From: Desulforamulus ferrireducens
Lineage (GTDB): Bacteria > Bacillota > Desulfotomaculia > Desulfotomaculales > Desulfotomaculaceae
DNA length: 64,000 bases
NCBI RefSeq assembly: GCF_002005145.1
Contig: NZ_CP019698.1
Location: forward strand, 2,604,001 to 2,668,000
Direction: 5' to 3'
Position 1 is the first letter of the stretch; each line of letters begins with the position of its first letter. Below the pieces are notes generated by a model, which saw only the letters and a program-made list of their open reading frames with translations, had not been told where the DNA came from and made no database searches. Of this stretch, positions 8,503 through 16,805 are shown piece after piece. The translations under genes and the position numbers were made by a program.

Positions 8503-10044
8503 TTATATCTCCTCCCATTTCACTAAATTAGGCGACGGGTCTAAGATAGACTCGTATTGTTCGGCAATACCATATCTGCATCCTGGGTCCAGTTTCTTAT
8601 AACGATAGTATTTAGCCAGTCGGTCCTCCGGTCTTATCCAGCCCAGGTGTTTAATTCTGAGGAAGTGATTCTCCCCTTTAAAATTACCAATATTGATCGG
8701 AAACCGACCACAGTGGAGAGGTGACTCATGCCACTGGTAGTTATAACCAGGGACATATCTGACCATAAAGGGCCGATAGAATTGATGGGCACACCAGTAC
8801 CTGTCTTCGCGATAATGCGTTTCGGTCCACATATCAAAGAGACGGAAGGCATACCAGTATACATCAGTATTTTGGGCCAGTTTTTTTAAGATTGGCGGAG
8901 CACTTGCCTCAAAGAGCTCATCTGCGTCCAGTATGAGAATCCAGTCCGGCTGCGTATCAATGGCCATCTGCCAAAGTTTTTTTCTCAAATTGATTTCATT
9001 AGCAAACCCTGAAGTGGGGTTGCTTGCAATGGTTAGGGGAATACCCTCTAAAGTTTCCCTACATACCTCAATTGTGTCATCCTCACTGGCATCATCAAGA
9101 ATTACTGCATTATGAATATACTGGCGGGCATTACTTAACACTTGCTTTAAGAACCTACCTGCTTCATTTCTCACTAACATCGCCAGTGTGATTTTATCAC
9201 CCTTACCTCGTTTACTGTTGGTACCCTGCTTTTTTTCCTTTACCAAACCCATCTTTCTTTTGTAATTTTTAAGCTCTTCTAAATCTGATTCTCTGTAAAT
9301 ATGGAAGGGTGGAAAATGGGTATCTGCATAAAGTTCTAAGCCCAGGGCAACAGCCCTCACACAGAAATGACGATCCTCACCCCAGAGGCTGAGATTATAA
9401 ATTTCACTGAAGGATACCCCCTTTAATAGGGCATTTCTGCTGATCAAAGTACAGGCGCCCAGTCCACCAACCTTATAAATGCCGGGTTTTTTAAGCATAT
9501 CAAGAAATTCTTGCATGCGTCTTTTAACTTCTTCTTCATCTAAAGTTTCCTCCCGCCGGGCAAAGAAAAGTTTATACTGATCCGCCACCCATACTTGAGG
9601 CATAGGCGCTAGGTTAGGTTCCCACTTGGTCCAAAAAACTTCTGAAACAATATCCTTATTTTGTTTGACCAAGTGAGTAATTGTTTTTGGATGCAGGTAA
9701 AGATCAGAATCCACCAGGAATAGGTAATCATAGCCTCCCTTAATGGCCCTATCAATTATAAGATTTTTGTAGGCGGCTACCTTCCAAATCAGCCGCTCAT
9801 TCCAGTGATGCGTCTTTTCGTCACAGACATACATATCCTCTACTTTATCAGCTTTGATAATTAGAACATTTTTCCTTTTACTGGCAAAGTGATCTAACAG
9901 GGAATGTTCGTTGTTATCGTCCACAAAAACAAAGTCTAACTGCAGTTCCCCTCTCTCCAGCTTATCCAGGGAGCGTAGAAATTCTTTTAAAATAGCTTCC
10001 TTTTGTTTAACCGGGCTGCCTAATAATACTCTTTTTCTCAGCAT
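8503..10044 (-). CDS. Two-domain glycosyltransferase (GT-A + GT2 fusion)
   Basis: 513 residues from an ATG at 10044 behind GGGGGGAGATA. The N-terminal domain (about 1-255) is a GT-A-like transferase with a DxD-type motif in YLFLVDSDLYLH and a conserved LWGEDRHFCVRA segment. After a lysine-rich linker (KEKKQGTNSKRGKGDK), the C-terminal domain (about 285-513) is a family-2 transferase starting with ITLAMLVRNEAGRFL, with ILILDADELF as the metal/nucleotide-sugar site. Two active sites in one chain suggest two successive sugar additions. The gene overlaps the 3' end of the preceding transferase gene by 38 nt. The sugar donor and acceptor are unknown. Confidence 0.82.
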   Translation of the reverse strand: MLRKRVLLGSPVKQKEAILKEFLRSLDKLERGELQLDFVFVDDNNEHSLLDHFASKRKNVLIIKADKVEDMYVCDEKTHHWNERLIWKVAAYKNLIIDRAIKGGYDYLFLVDSDLYLHPKTITHLVKQNKDIVSEVFWTKWEPNLAPMPQVWVADQYKLFFARREETLDEEEVKRRMQEFLDMLKKPGIYKVGGLGACTLISRNALLKGVSFSEIYNLSLWGEDRHFCVRAVALGLELYADTHFPPFHIYRESDLEELKNYKRKMGLVKEKKQGTNSKRGKGDKITLAMLVRNEAGRFLKQVLSNARQYIHNAVILDDASEDDTIEVCRETLEGIPLTIASNPTSGFANEINLRKKLWQMAIDTQPDWILILDADELFEASAPPILKKLAQNTDVYWYAFRLFDMWTETHYREDRYWCAHQFYRPFMVRYVPGYNYQWHESPLHCGRFPINIGNFKGENHFLRIKHLGWIRPEDRLAKYYRYKKLDPGCRYGIAEQYESILDPSPNLVKWEEI

Positions 10045-11527
10045 TATCTCCCCCCAAAACATCCCCAGTAATCTCCATTTTGGGACAATAATCACGCACA
10101 ATCAGCCTTGCTATTCCATTGGTCAGTTGACTAACTCTCTCATCAATTTTAATAAAAGCATGGTAGTCCTTTTCAATGATTAAGGAGCATAGATATAACT
10201 CCCGAACTAAGAGGCATAAATAATGGAAGGATGGTACCTGCAAAAAAGGTTGGTAGTGAATTATTTGATAAAATTCAAGCACTGACTGGCTTAGCATCAA
10301 ATCCTGCCTGGGTTCTCTAAACAGCAGTTTAATCTCAAAGATGAATAATAACATGGCGTAGTATGGCTGCTGTGCTGCAATCAACTGTTTACCTGCTTTA
10401 TTTAAAGTATCTGCTGACATGTAAGCGCATAGTTTCTCGCAGGTTAACTTATTCTTCCGGAGCAAGTCTACAATTCTAATCACGGGATAGGTAAGGCCTG
10501 TTTCATAAGTCAGTGCCGACAGGTAAAACTTAACTGCTTGCTCAACATTGCCAGACAAAAGAAAGGCATCACCAAGCAAACACAGGTGTTTATGCCTGGG
10601 TAAAAATTTATTTTCCTCTTCACCCAGTGACCTAAAAAGTTCCTCAGCGGCTTGGGCATATTTCTTTGCTTGCATGTGTCCCAATCCTCTAAAAATATGC
10701 AAATTATTATTCTCTGGTAATATTTGTAGGTATTTTTCAGTAAAGCCAAGCAACTCCTCAGAAAGCCCTAAATTTAATAGTCCATTGGCAGTAGCCACTA
10801 TTACATCTTCGAAGTACCCCTCTGAGCCGTTCATAAATTGCAGAGCTTTTTTAAGGCACTCTAGACCTTGGCCCACCAATTCCCTTTGATAATACTCCAG
10901 CGCCAGGCAGTATAAAATAAAGGGGTCCTGAGGACATTTGGCTAGCTCCCTCAATAAAATAGAGGTATTGCGCCTAAATTTATCTTTCTTTTTTATCTCG
11001 GTCTCAAGATAACCGTAATGTTTGATGATCAATGAACAGTTCTGTAAGCCTTTCCCTCGGGATTCCTGCAGTATAGATGGCGCCACCTGTTCATGAATGG
11101 CACCGCTAAACCGGTAGCAAGGCTTGTTTCTGAAGAGCCTGACAACATGATCAATCATGTATTCTCTGCCACTTCCCTGATAACTGTGGATAGTAAGGAA
11201 GTAGCCCTCTGCTTGCTCATTGGCAAGTAAAGCATGAAAGCTTTCTCTGTCAATGGATGCTAAAACTTCATCCGCATCCATTACCAGTATCCAGCTGCCT
11301 GTGGCCTGCTGCAAAGCATAGTTTCTGGCATCAGAAAAGTTTCCGTTCCAGGGATAGAAAAAAACCCTGGCACCGGCCTCCCGGGCGCGCCTCACTGTAT
11401 TATCTGTGGACCCGGTATCAACAACAATTATTTCATCAACAATATGCTTGGTGCTATTAAGGCAATTAAGAATATGCTCCTCTTCATTTTTGACAATTAA
11501 GCACAGGCTCACCTTTATGCCGACCAT
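10007..11527 (-). CDS. Family-2 glycosyltransferase with TPR-like C-terminus (third paralogue)
   Basis: A 506-residue protein. The GT2 domain (about 1-230) begins VSLCLIVKNEEEHIL and contains EIIVVDTGSTDNT (donor binding) and WILVMDADEVL (DxD metal site), then FRNKPCYRFSGAIHEQV, where the HEQ segment is typical of the SunS-like GT2/TPR group. Residues 230-500 are helical with TPR-like periodicity (ALEYYQRELVGQGLECLKKAL; LGDAFLLSGNVEQAVKFYLSAL). TPR domains in such enzymes probably bind the protein acceptor. It lies 12 nt downstream of the second paralogue and is cytoplasmic, with no membrane segments. Confidence 0.88.
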   Translation of the reverse strand: MVGIKVSLCLIVKNEEEHILNCLNSTKHIVDEIIVVDTGSTDNTVRRAREAGARVFFYPWNGNFSDARNYALQQATGSWILVMDADEVLASIDRESFHALLANEQAEGYFLTIHSYQGSGREYMIDHVVRLFRNKPCYRFSGAIHEQVAPSILQESRGKGLQNCSLIIKHYGYLETEIKKKDKFRRNTSILLRELAKCPQDPFILYCLALEYYQRELVGQGLECLKKALQFMNGSEGYFEDVIVATANGLLNLGLSEELLGFTEKYLQILPENNNLHIFRGLGHMQAKKYAQAAEELFRSLGEEENKFLPRHKHLCLLGDAFLLSGNVEQAVKFYLSALTYETGLTYPVIRIVDLLRKNKLTCEKLCAYMSADTLNKAGKQLIAAQQPYYAMLLFIFEIKLLFREPRQDLMLSQSVLEFYQIIHYQPFLQVPSFHYLCLLVRELYLCSLIIEKDYHAFIKIDERVSQLTNGIARLIVRDYCPKMEITGDVLGGDNAEKKSIIRQPG

Positions 11528-11539
11528 ATCTTCACCAAC

Positions 11540-13270
11540 TTAAAAACGGTAACTCACGTATTTGCTTATTTCATTAATTCTTTCTGCATAGTAATCATCC
11601 ATCAGCCTGCGACCCCCGGGAAGAACAAGCAAGATGTCTTGCAGCATGGTCAGCAGCCTTTGCTGAAAAATATCCTTTTCTTTAGGAAAGTCAGGCAGAT
11701 AGCGGTGGCATATATTTAATAATTTTAGGTAAAAATTTTTCGTCTCCAACTGCTCAAAATTTATATAAGGTGGTAACCCCTTGGGCAACCAATGGCTTAA
11801 ACTGTTAAAGAACCTGGCAATTATCCTAAGTTCTTTATGCTGCCACAGTTCCAAACTTTGCGCCCGCACAGCTGCGTAATTTCCCTGTAAAATTAACCCC
11901 AGCATAAGATAAATCTTAGATTCAACATAAAATGCACTGTCCACGGGCAGCTGCTTCAAATATTCCAGCCCCGGGCCAATTTCCCCAGACAAAATATGAT
12001 ATTTCCCTAAATAATACATATACTCCCAAGCCGGTGGATTAAGACCCTTCGCCATTAATAAGCAGCGCTTAGCGTAACCCGGAGACCCCATTTGATAAAA
12101 GAGATCAGCTACTGTCAGGGCTACCTTATAGTTGGCAAAGTAATTCTTATCCTCAAAATATTGCAAAACACCGCTACAACCACAGCGAGCCATTTTGACC
12201 ATAAATAAACTGCAACTGGGATAGTGGTATTGGTTATTTTCTCTTAACGCCTGCTCGTAACACTGTTCCGCCTGCTGTTTTTGGTTTAATTTTTCGTAAC
12301 AAAAACCTAAATGATAATAGGCTAAAAATCCTTCTGTCCCCTGTAAGTGGCTAAAGGTTACCGCCGGGGTGCCGCTTTCTATCGCTTTATGAAACCACTT
12401 AAGTGCAATCTTGTACTCTGCTTTTTCCTCCAACGCACAGCCGGTTAGGTAATAAACATCAGCATAATTAACGTAGTGTAATGCTGCTTCTTGCCCCAAA
12501 CAAATAACTCGCTCAAATTCCTGTAATAAATTAAGGCAGGTTAACAAATACCGTAATGCCGCAGACTTAAACATAATAAAGTCATCGGTTAGCTTACTAT
12601 AAGCCTTTTCCAGCAAGGGCAGCGCCAATTTGGGCTTACCCAAACCCAACCATTCTACTCCCAGGTAGTAACATAAAAAAGGATTTTCCGGCTCATCTTT
12701 AATTTCAGCCTTTAAGAATCTTAGATTGCGCCCTTTCTTTAGGTTACGCTCTTTGGGCGATAGCAGTGCATGTTTTATTTTCACTCCCTCTGCTACACCC
12801 ACCACCTGCCGGTTTTTTACCACAACCTGTTCATGAATCCTACCCGTGAAGTAATATTCATTATTATTTTTAAACAAGCGAAGCACTAAGAAATTATTAA
12901 ACTCACCAGTTGATTCATTGATAGGATGCTCCAGGGGAAGCATATAAGCCTCAATATTTTTATCCTTTACAATAAAATCCTTAAGGGTGCAATCTGCACA
13001 CACTAATTTCTCATCTGCGTCAAGGTACAATATCCAGTCACCGCTGGCCTGGCTTAGGGCATAGTTCCTGGCTGCACTAAAATCATGCTGCCACGCATAA
13101 GAAAAAACTTTATCAGTATATTGGCGAGCCACTTGCATTGTATTATCAGTGGAGCCGGTATCCACTATGACAATTTCATCTACAAAGCCTTGCGCACTCT
13201 CCAAACAGGCAGCCAGACGGGAGGCCTCATTTTTTACAATCATGGTTAAACTAATGGTCATTTCGCTCAA
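11540..13270 (-). CDS. Family-2 glycosyltransferase with TPR-like C-terminus (second paralogue)
   Basis: A 576-residue protein starting at a TTG (13270) whose ribosome-binding site GGAGGGGGG lies inside the end of the preceding gene; only one base separates that stop from this start. The GT2 domain begins ISLTMIVKNEASRL, with EIVIVDTGSTDNT and WILYLDADEKL as donor and metal sites and GRIHEQVVV further on. The C-terminal half contains several TPR-like helical pairs (YYLGVEWLGLGKPKLALPLL; YHLGFCYEKLNQKQQAEQCY). The GT2 domain is clearly homologous to the paralogues on either side, whereas the TPR part is more divergent, which suggests different acceptors or sites. Confidence 0.88.
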   Translation of the reverse strand: MSEMTISLTMIVKNEASRLAACLESAQGFVDEIVIVDTGSTDNTMQVARQYTDKVFSYAWQHDFSAARNYALSQASGDWILYLDADEKLVCADCTLKDFIVKDKNIEAYMLPLEHPINESTGEFNNFLVLRLFKNNNEYYFTGRIHEQVVVKNRQVVGVAEGVKIKHALLSPKERNLKKGRNLRFLKAEIKDEPENPFLCYYLGVEWLGLGKPKLALPLLEKAYSKLTDDFIMFKSAALRYLLTCLNLLQEFERVICLGQEAALHYVNYADVYYLTGCALEEKAEYKIALKWFHKAIESGTPAVTFSHLQGTEGFLAYYHLGFCYEKLNQKQQAEQCYEQALRENNQYHYPSCSLFMVKMARCGCSGVLQYFEDKNYFANYKVALTVADLFYQMGSPGYAKRCLLMAKGLNPPAWEYMYYLGKYHILSGEIGPGLEYLKQLPVDSAFYVESKIYLMLGLILQGNYAAVRAQSLELWQHKELRIIARFFNSLSHWLPKGLPPYINFEQLETKNFYLKLLNICHRYLPDFPKEKDIFQQRLLTMLQDILLVLPGGRRLMDDYYAERINEISKYVSYRF

Positions 13271-13271
13271 G

Positions 13272-15233
13272 CTAAATCCCCCCTCCAGGGTCTTTACCAG
13301 CCGGGTGTTCTATAGCTTCCAGCGACTTTGACCTTAATACTTCCTGCCAGACCTTATAAAGTTCCATTTGCTTTATATAGTACTGCGGAACTTCTGGCTC
13401 AATTTCTATGGCGTAACGATAATGCTTTTCCGCCTCAGCATAGTTGCCTATTTCCCGCTGGGCTTCTGCCAGCAGGAAGTGTGCCTCCCCTGACCTCTTA
13501 TGTTGTAGGTAATCCTCAATAAGCTCAATAGCTTTCTCATAACAGCCATATTTATAAAAGATACGGCTTAGCTCCCACTTCCTCTCCTCGATGCAGGGGG
13601 GAGCCACCTTATTCAACATCTCCCAAGCCAGCTCCAATTGACCTAAGTCCAGCAGCCGGTTGATGATATCCAGCAACAAAGTAACCCCGTCTACCCCAAG
13701 ATAAATTTTTTGGGTCTTTATTCTTTTGTCTTGCGTTTTCAGCATTAGTTTTAAAACATTTTCTGTATCTACCGAGAGTCCCTTACTACAAAGCTCTGTT
13801 ACCAGCTCTCGAACTTTTTTCTTCTTACCTTGCACCCAATAGCAAAATAACTCGTTAAATTTGGCTAAGGGATAAAGATTGTTATCTCCACTAAGCTCTC
13901 CCAGAATCCTTAATGCCTCAAGGAAACGTTTTCTTTGGATTAAACAAAAGGCTTTGCGGAGTAGAATATCTCCCGCCACCAGCCCATTGGCTATTACTTC
14001 TTCAATAAATTCAAGGCATAATTGGTAAGCGCCCTGATCATAAAAAATATTGGCCAGTGCCAACCTTGCTTGGTTATTATCAAAATCAATAACTTTCTCC
14101 AAGCATTTTCTGGTGTAATCCGGGTTTTTCCGTGGTTCAAGTATCTGAATTATTCTTTCTAAAGAATGGATAAAATTAGGGTTATCCTTAAGGCTATCCA
14201 GGTAGTATTTAAGGGCCTCATCATAGTTCAAAAACTTTTCAGCAATCTGCCCGAGATGGTAATAGGAACGGAATCCCCTGGTACCGGCAAAGGAAGCAAA
14301 CTGTGGTGGCTGTTCCGGCATAGCTACTGCTTTTAGGAAAAACTCAGCTGCCTTTTTATATGATTTTTGGTCCAGACAGCACAGGCCTCCGTAGTAATAT
14401 AGATCGGCATAGTTAGGAAATAGACTGACACCAACCTGTACTACCTCCAATGCCTGGGCAGGTTGTTTCGCTGAATAGTAGGCAAGGACTATATATCTCA
14501 ACAATTTGGGAAAATAGATTGTATTGGTATTGGTTTTATTCGCCACCTGAACCAACACCCTGGCCGCTTCTTCAAATTTCTCCGCGCGAAATAATTCAAC
14601 ACCGTAATGGTATTGCAAAATATTATTATCTGGTTTGCTGGCCAATTCTTTTTCAATAATTCTCAGATTTCTTATTTTCTTATTCTTGTCCTCGATTTGT
14701 TGCTCCAGGTAGCCATAGTGATTAATTACCACGCCTTCCGCTATCCGGTAAGCGGCATTGCTATTTTTCTCTAAAATTACATCAACTATCTGTTCATGGA
14801 TGGCCCCATGGAATCTATATTCAGGTTTATTTCTAAAAAGACGAAAAACTAAATCCGGGCAGGTCTCCACCCAACCTTCCTTCCCAATAAAATTAACAAT
14901 TTTAATAAAATAACCCTCCACCTGTTCTTCTCTGATGTACCTTGTTAAATGTTCCCTACTGTCACTGGTTAGCTCCTCATCGGCATCCAAGAATAATATC
15001 CAGTCGGCTTTTGCCTGCTCCAGTGAATAATTTCTTGCCTCACTGAAATTATCGTTCCACTGGTAATGGTAAACTTTAGCACCATATTCCTTGGCCAGTG
15101 CTACGGTATTATCAGAGGAACCTGTATCGACAATGATAATTTCATCCACCACATCTTTGACACTTTTTAGACATCTGCCCAGGTTTTTCTCCTCGTTTTT
15201 GACAATCATGCATAAGCTAATTCCTTTTCCCAT
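13272..15233 (-). CDS. Family-2 glycosyltransferase with long TPR-like C-terminus (first gene of operon)
   Basis: 653 residues from an ATG at 15233 preceded by AAGGGAGT. A longer reading frame to 15368 would run across the divergent promoter region and is rejected. The N-terminus ISLCMIVKNEEKNLGRCL, EIIIVDTGSSDNT and WILFLDADEEL define the GT2 domain, followed by RFHGAIHEQIV. From about residue 200 to the end there are many TPR-like repeats (YYGGLCCLDQKSYKKAAEFF; HFLLAEAQREIGNYAEAEKH). This is the longest of the three paralogues and the first gene of the leftward operon. It is transcribed away from the repeat-protein gene across a 111-bp gap. Confidence 0.88.
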   Translation of the reverse strand: MGKGISLCMIVKNEEKNLGRCLKSVKDVVDEIIIVDTGSSDNTVALAKEYGAKVYHYQWNDNFSEARNYSLEQAKADWILFLDADEELTSDSREHLTRYIREEQVEGYFIKIVNFIGKEGWVETCPDLVFRLFRNKPEYRFHGAIHEQIVDVILEKNSNAAYRIAEGVVINHYGYLEQQIEDKNKKIRNLRIIEKELASKPDNNILQYHYGVELFRAEKFEEAARVLVQVANKTNTNTIYFPKLLRYIVLAYYSAKQPAQALEVVQVGVSLFPNYADLYYYGGLCCLDQKSYKKAAEFFLKAVAMPEQPPQFASFAGTRGFRSYYHLGQIAEKFLNYDEALKYYLDSLKDNPNFIHSLERIIQILEPRKNPDYTRKCLEKVIDFDNNQARLALANIFYDQGAYQLCLEFIEEVIANGLVAGDILLRKAFCLIQRKRFLEALRILGELSGDNNLYPLAKFNELFCYWVQGKKKKVRELVTELCSKGLSVDTENVLKLMLKTQDKRIKTQKIYLGVDGVTLLLDIINRLLDLGQLELAWEMLNKVAPPCIEERKWELSRIFYKYGCYEKAIELIEDYLQHKRSGEAHFLLAEAQREIGNYAEAEKHYRYAIEIEPEVPQYYIKQMELYKVWQEVLRSKSLEAIEHPAGKDPGGGI

Positions 15234-15344
15234 ATAGGCTACTCCCTTGAAGTAATTCTTTTTTAAAATATGCAGAAAAAATGTAACCTTCCACCCCGCA
15301 ACCAAATAATCTGGTAGGGAGAAATTAACAAGGGAGGTATAAAA

Positions 15345-16313
15345 GTGCCAAACTTTAAAATATTCCAAGATAATCCAGATTACGCTCGCATAAAGATTTT
15401 TGGAAGTAATAATATAGCGCTGAACACCGACGCCAGCGGTAATCTCGCCATTACCTCTACCGGATTGGCCATCACCGCCCCCACCAACGGCCTGACTGTT
15501 ACAGCTTCCGCTGATGGTCTTTCTATCACTCCGCCCGCTGATGGCCTTACCATTACCTCTACCGGGCTGGCTATCACGGCTCCCACCAACGGCCTGACTG
15601 TAACAGCTTCCGCCGATGGTCTTTCTATCACTCCGCCCGCTGATGGCCTTACCATTACCTCTACCGGGCTGGCTATCACGGCTCCCACCAACGGCCTGAC
15701 TGTCACAGCTTCCGCCGATGGTCTTTCCATCACTCCCCCTGCCGGTGGCCTTGCCATTACCTCTACCGGACTGGCCATTACGGCTCCCACTAACGGCCTG
15801 ACTGTCACAGCTTCCGCCGATGGTCTTTCCATCACTCCCCCTGCCGATGGCCTTACCATTACCTCTACCGGACTGGCCATTACGGCTCCCACTAACGGTC
15901 TGACTGTCACAGCTTCCGCCGATGGTCTTTCTATCACTCCCCCTGCCGGTGGATTATTGGTAACTGGTTCACTTAGTACGGCACTCGGTACCACCGAAGT
16001 CATTACAGTGGTGAGTAATAACACGTCAACCGCAGGTGGACCGGTTGCTGATGTTAACGCCTTTGCAGTGCGTACCTGGACCTATGGAGTAATAAATGCC
16101 TCCCTGGATGAAAATGCTCAAGCAGTGGTTAAACTTCAAATAAGTCCCGATAGTATTAATTGGATTGACGATGTAAGTAACACCACCATTAATCAAAACA
16201 GCATGCATACTTTTGTGGCAACCACCTTCTTGAAATATGCCCGGTTGTACTACAGTGCGGTAAATGCAGCCAGTGCCATCACACTAAACATTTATTTCCA
16301 GGGACAAATATAG
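15345..16313 (+). CDS. Ser/Thr-rich 34-residue-repeat protein with DUF6385-like C-terminus
   Basis: A 322-residue protein from a GTG at 15345 with AGGGAGG at 15331-15337. The N-terminal cap (about 1-35) precedes five near-identical 34-residue units. Each unit is made of three 9-residue subunits plus a 7-residue one of the form GLxITxPxxD (GLAITAPTN, GLTVTASAD, GLSITPPAD, GLTITST). The alternating hydrophobic/Thr pattern suggests a beta-solenoid. The last 85 residues or so form the domain shared with the protein at 7565-8434 (VKLQISPDSINWID ... YARLYY ... LNIYFQGQI). There is no signal peptide, membrane anchor or LPXTG. Hydroxyl-rich repeats beside four glycosyltransferase genes make it a probable O-glycosylation acceptor and a surface or spore-coat component; this is inference. 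Confidence 0.75.
   Translation: MPNFKIFQDNPDYARIKIFGSNNIALNTDASGNLAITSTGLAITAPTNGLTVTASADGLSITPPADGLTITSTGLAITAPTNGLTVTASADGLSITPPADGLTITSTGLAITAPTNGLTVTASADGLSITPPAGGLAITSTGLAITAPTNGLTVTASADGLSITPPADGLTITSTGLAITAPTNGLTVTASADGLSITPPAGGLLVTGSLSTALGTTEVITVVSNNTSTAGGPVADVNAFAVRTWTYGVINASLDENAQAVVKLQISPDSINWIDDVSNTTINQNSMHTFVATTFLKYARLYYSAVNAASAITLNIYFQGQI
15451..15960 (+). repeat. Five tandem 102-bp coding repeats
   Basis: Units begin at 15451, 15553, 15655, 15757 and 15859, each starting TTACCTCTACCGG. The period is exactly 102 bp (34 codons), so the frame is kept. Differences between copies are mainly third-position changes, plus PPADGL versus PPAGGL. High DNA identity implies recent duplication or gene conversion, so the copy number may vary between strains. 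Confidence 0.95.
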
Positions 16314-16329
16314 TTTTATTATCATAAAC

Positions 16330-16390
16330 GTGCCAAGGGGACGGTTCCTTTGACACTACATGGGTGTCATAGGAACCGTCCCCTTGGTAC
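16330..16390. repeat. Long inverted repeat between convergent genes; likely bidirectional terminator
   Basis: GTGCCAAGGGGACGG through GACAC (16330-16356) is followed after 7 bases by its near-exact reverse complement (16364-16390). The two arms are the same repeat family member in opposite orientations, giving a stem of about 25 bp. It lies 17 bases after the repeat-protein stop and 4 bases before the end of the DUF2200 gene. Confidence 0.85.
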
Positions 16391-16393
16391 TCT

Positions 16394-16744
16394 TTATTTT
16401 CGTAAAATCTTATCCATCGACTTCCCTTTTGCTAACTCATCTATCAGTTTATCCAAATAGCGAATTTCCCGCATAGTGGGTTCTTCGATGTCTTCCACTC
16501 GGACACCGCAGACCACACCTTTGATCAAAGCCCGTGCAGGATTAAGCTGAGGGGCTTCTGCAAAGAAGGTTTCAAAGTCTGTTTGTTTTTCCAGCTGCTT
16601 CTCTAACTCTTCCTGGCTATATCCTGTTAACCAGCGGATAATTTCATCCACTTCTGCTTTCGTACGTCCTTTTTTCTCCGCCTTCTTAACCAAATGTGGA
16701 TAGACGCTGGCGAAACTCATGGTATAGATGCGATGTTTGGCCAT
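16394..16744 (-). CDS. DUF2200 family protein
   Basis: A 116-residue soluble protein starting [19 protein letters not shown], with [17 protein letters not shown] in the middle and a charged C-terminus ([20 protein letters not shown]). This order of motifs matches DUF2200, a widespread family of unknown function whose members are about 110-120 residues. The ATG at 16744 has GAGAGGAT just upstream. It stands between two copies of the palindromic repeat and is probably monocistronic. Confidence 0.8.
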   Translation of the reverse strand: MAKHRIYTMSFASVYPHLVKKAEKKGRTKAEVDEIIRWLTGYSQEELEKQLEKQTDFETFFAEAPQLNPARALIKGVVCGVRVEDIEEPTMREIRYLDKLIDELAKGKSMDKILRK

Positions 16745-16776
16745 GATACATCCTCTCTTAAATAGTTTACTCTAAT

Positions 16777-16805
16777 GTGTCTAGGGGAACCGTCCTCTTG
16801 ACACC
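16777..16805. repeat. GTGTCAAGGGGACGG-type palindrome
   Basis: GTGTCTAGGGGAACCG then TCCTCTTGACACC. It is a shorter copy of the family seen at 4879, 7539 and 16330. It lies between the alpha/beta hydrolase stop (16806) and the DUF2200 start, so it could end hydrolase transcription. Confidence 0.6.

Noticed and set aside
15264-15272. Sigma-K-like -10 box (CATATTTTA, minus strand) before the glycosyltransferase operon
   Set aside because: It fits CATAnnnTA, but no -35-like AC motif is found at 16-17 bases, so it is too weak to call as a promoter. It would fit a spore-coat role if confirmed by transcript mapping.
15451-15960. CRISPR-like array
   Set aside because: The repeats are contiguous 102-bp coding units without unique spacers, in frame within a gene.
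15380-16024. A 214-codon open frame antisense to the 34-residue repeats
   Set aside because: It arises because the 102-bp repeat length is divisible by three, so one stop-free antisense unit is copied five times. It has no ribosome-binding site, and the sense protein has a clear one plus a real C-terminal domain.
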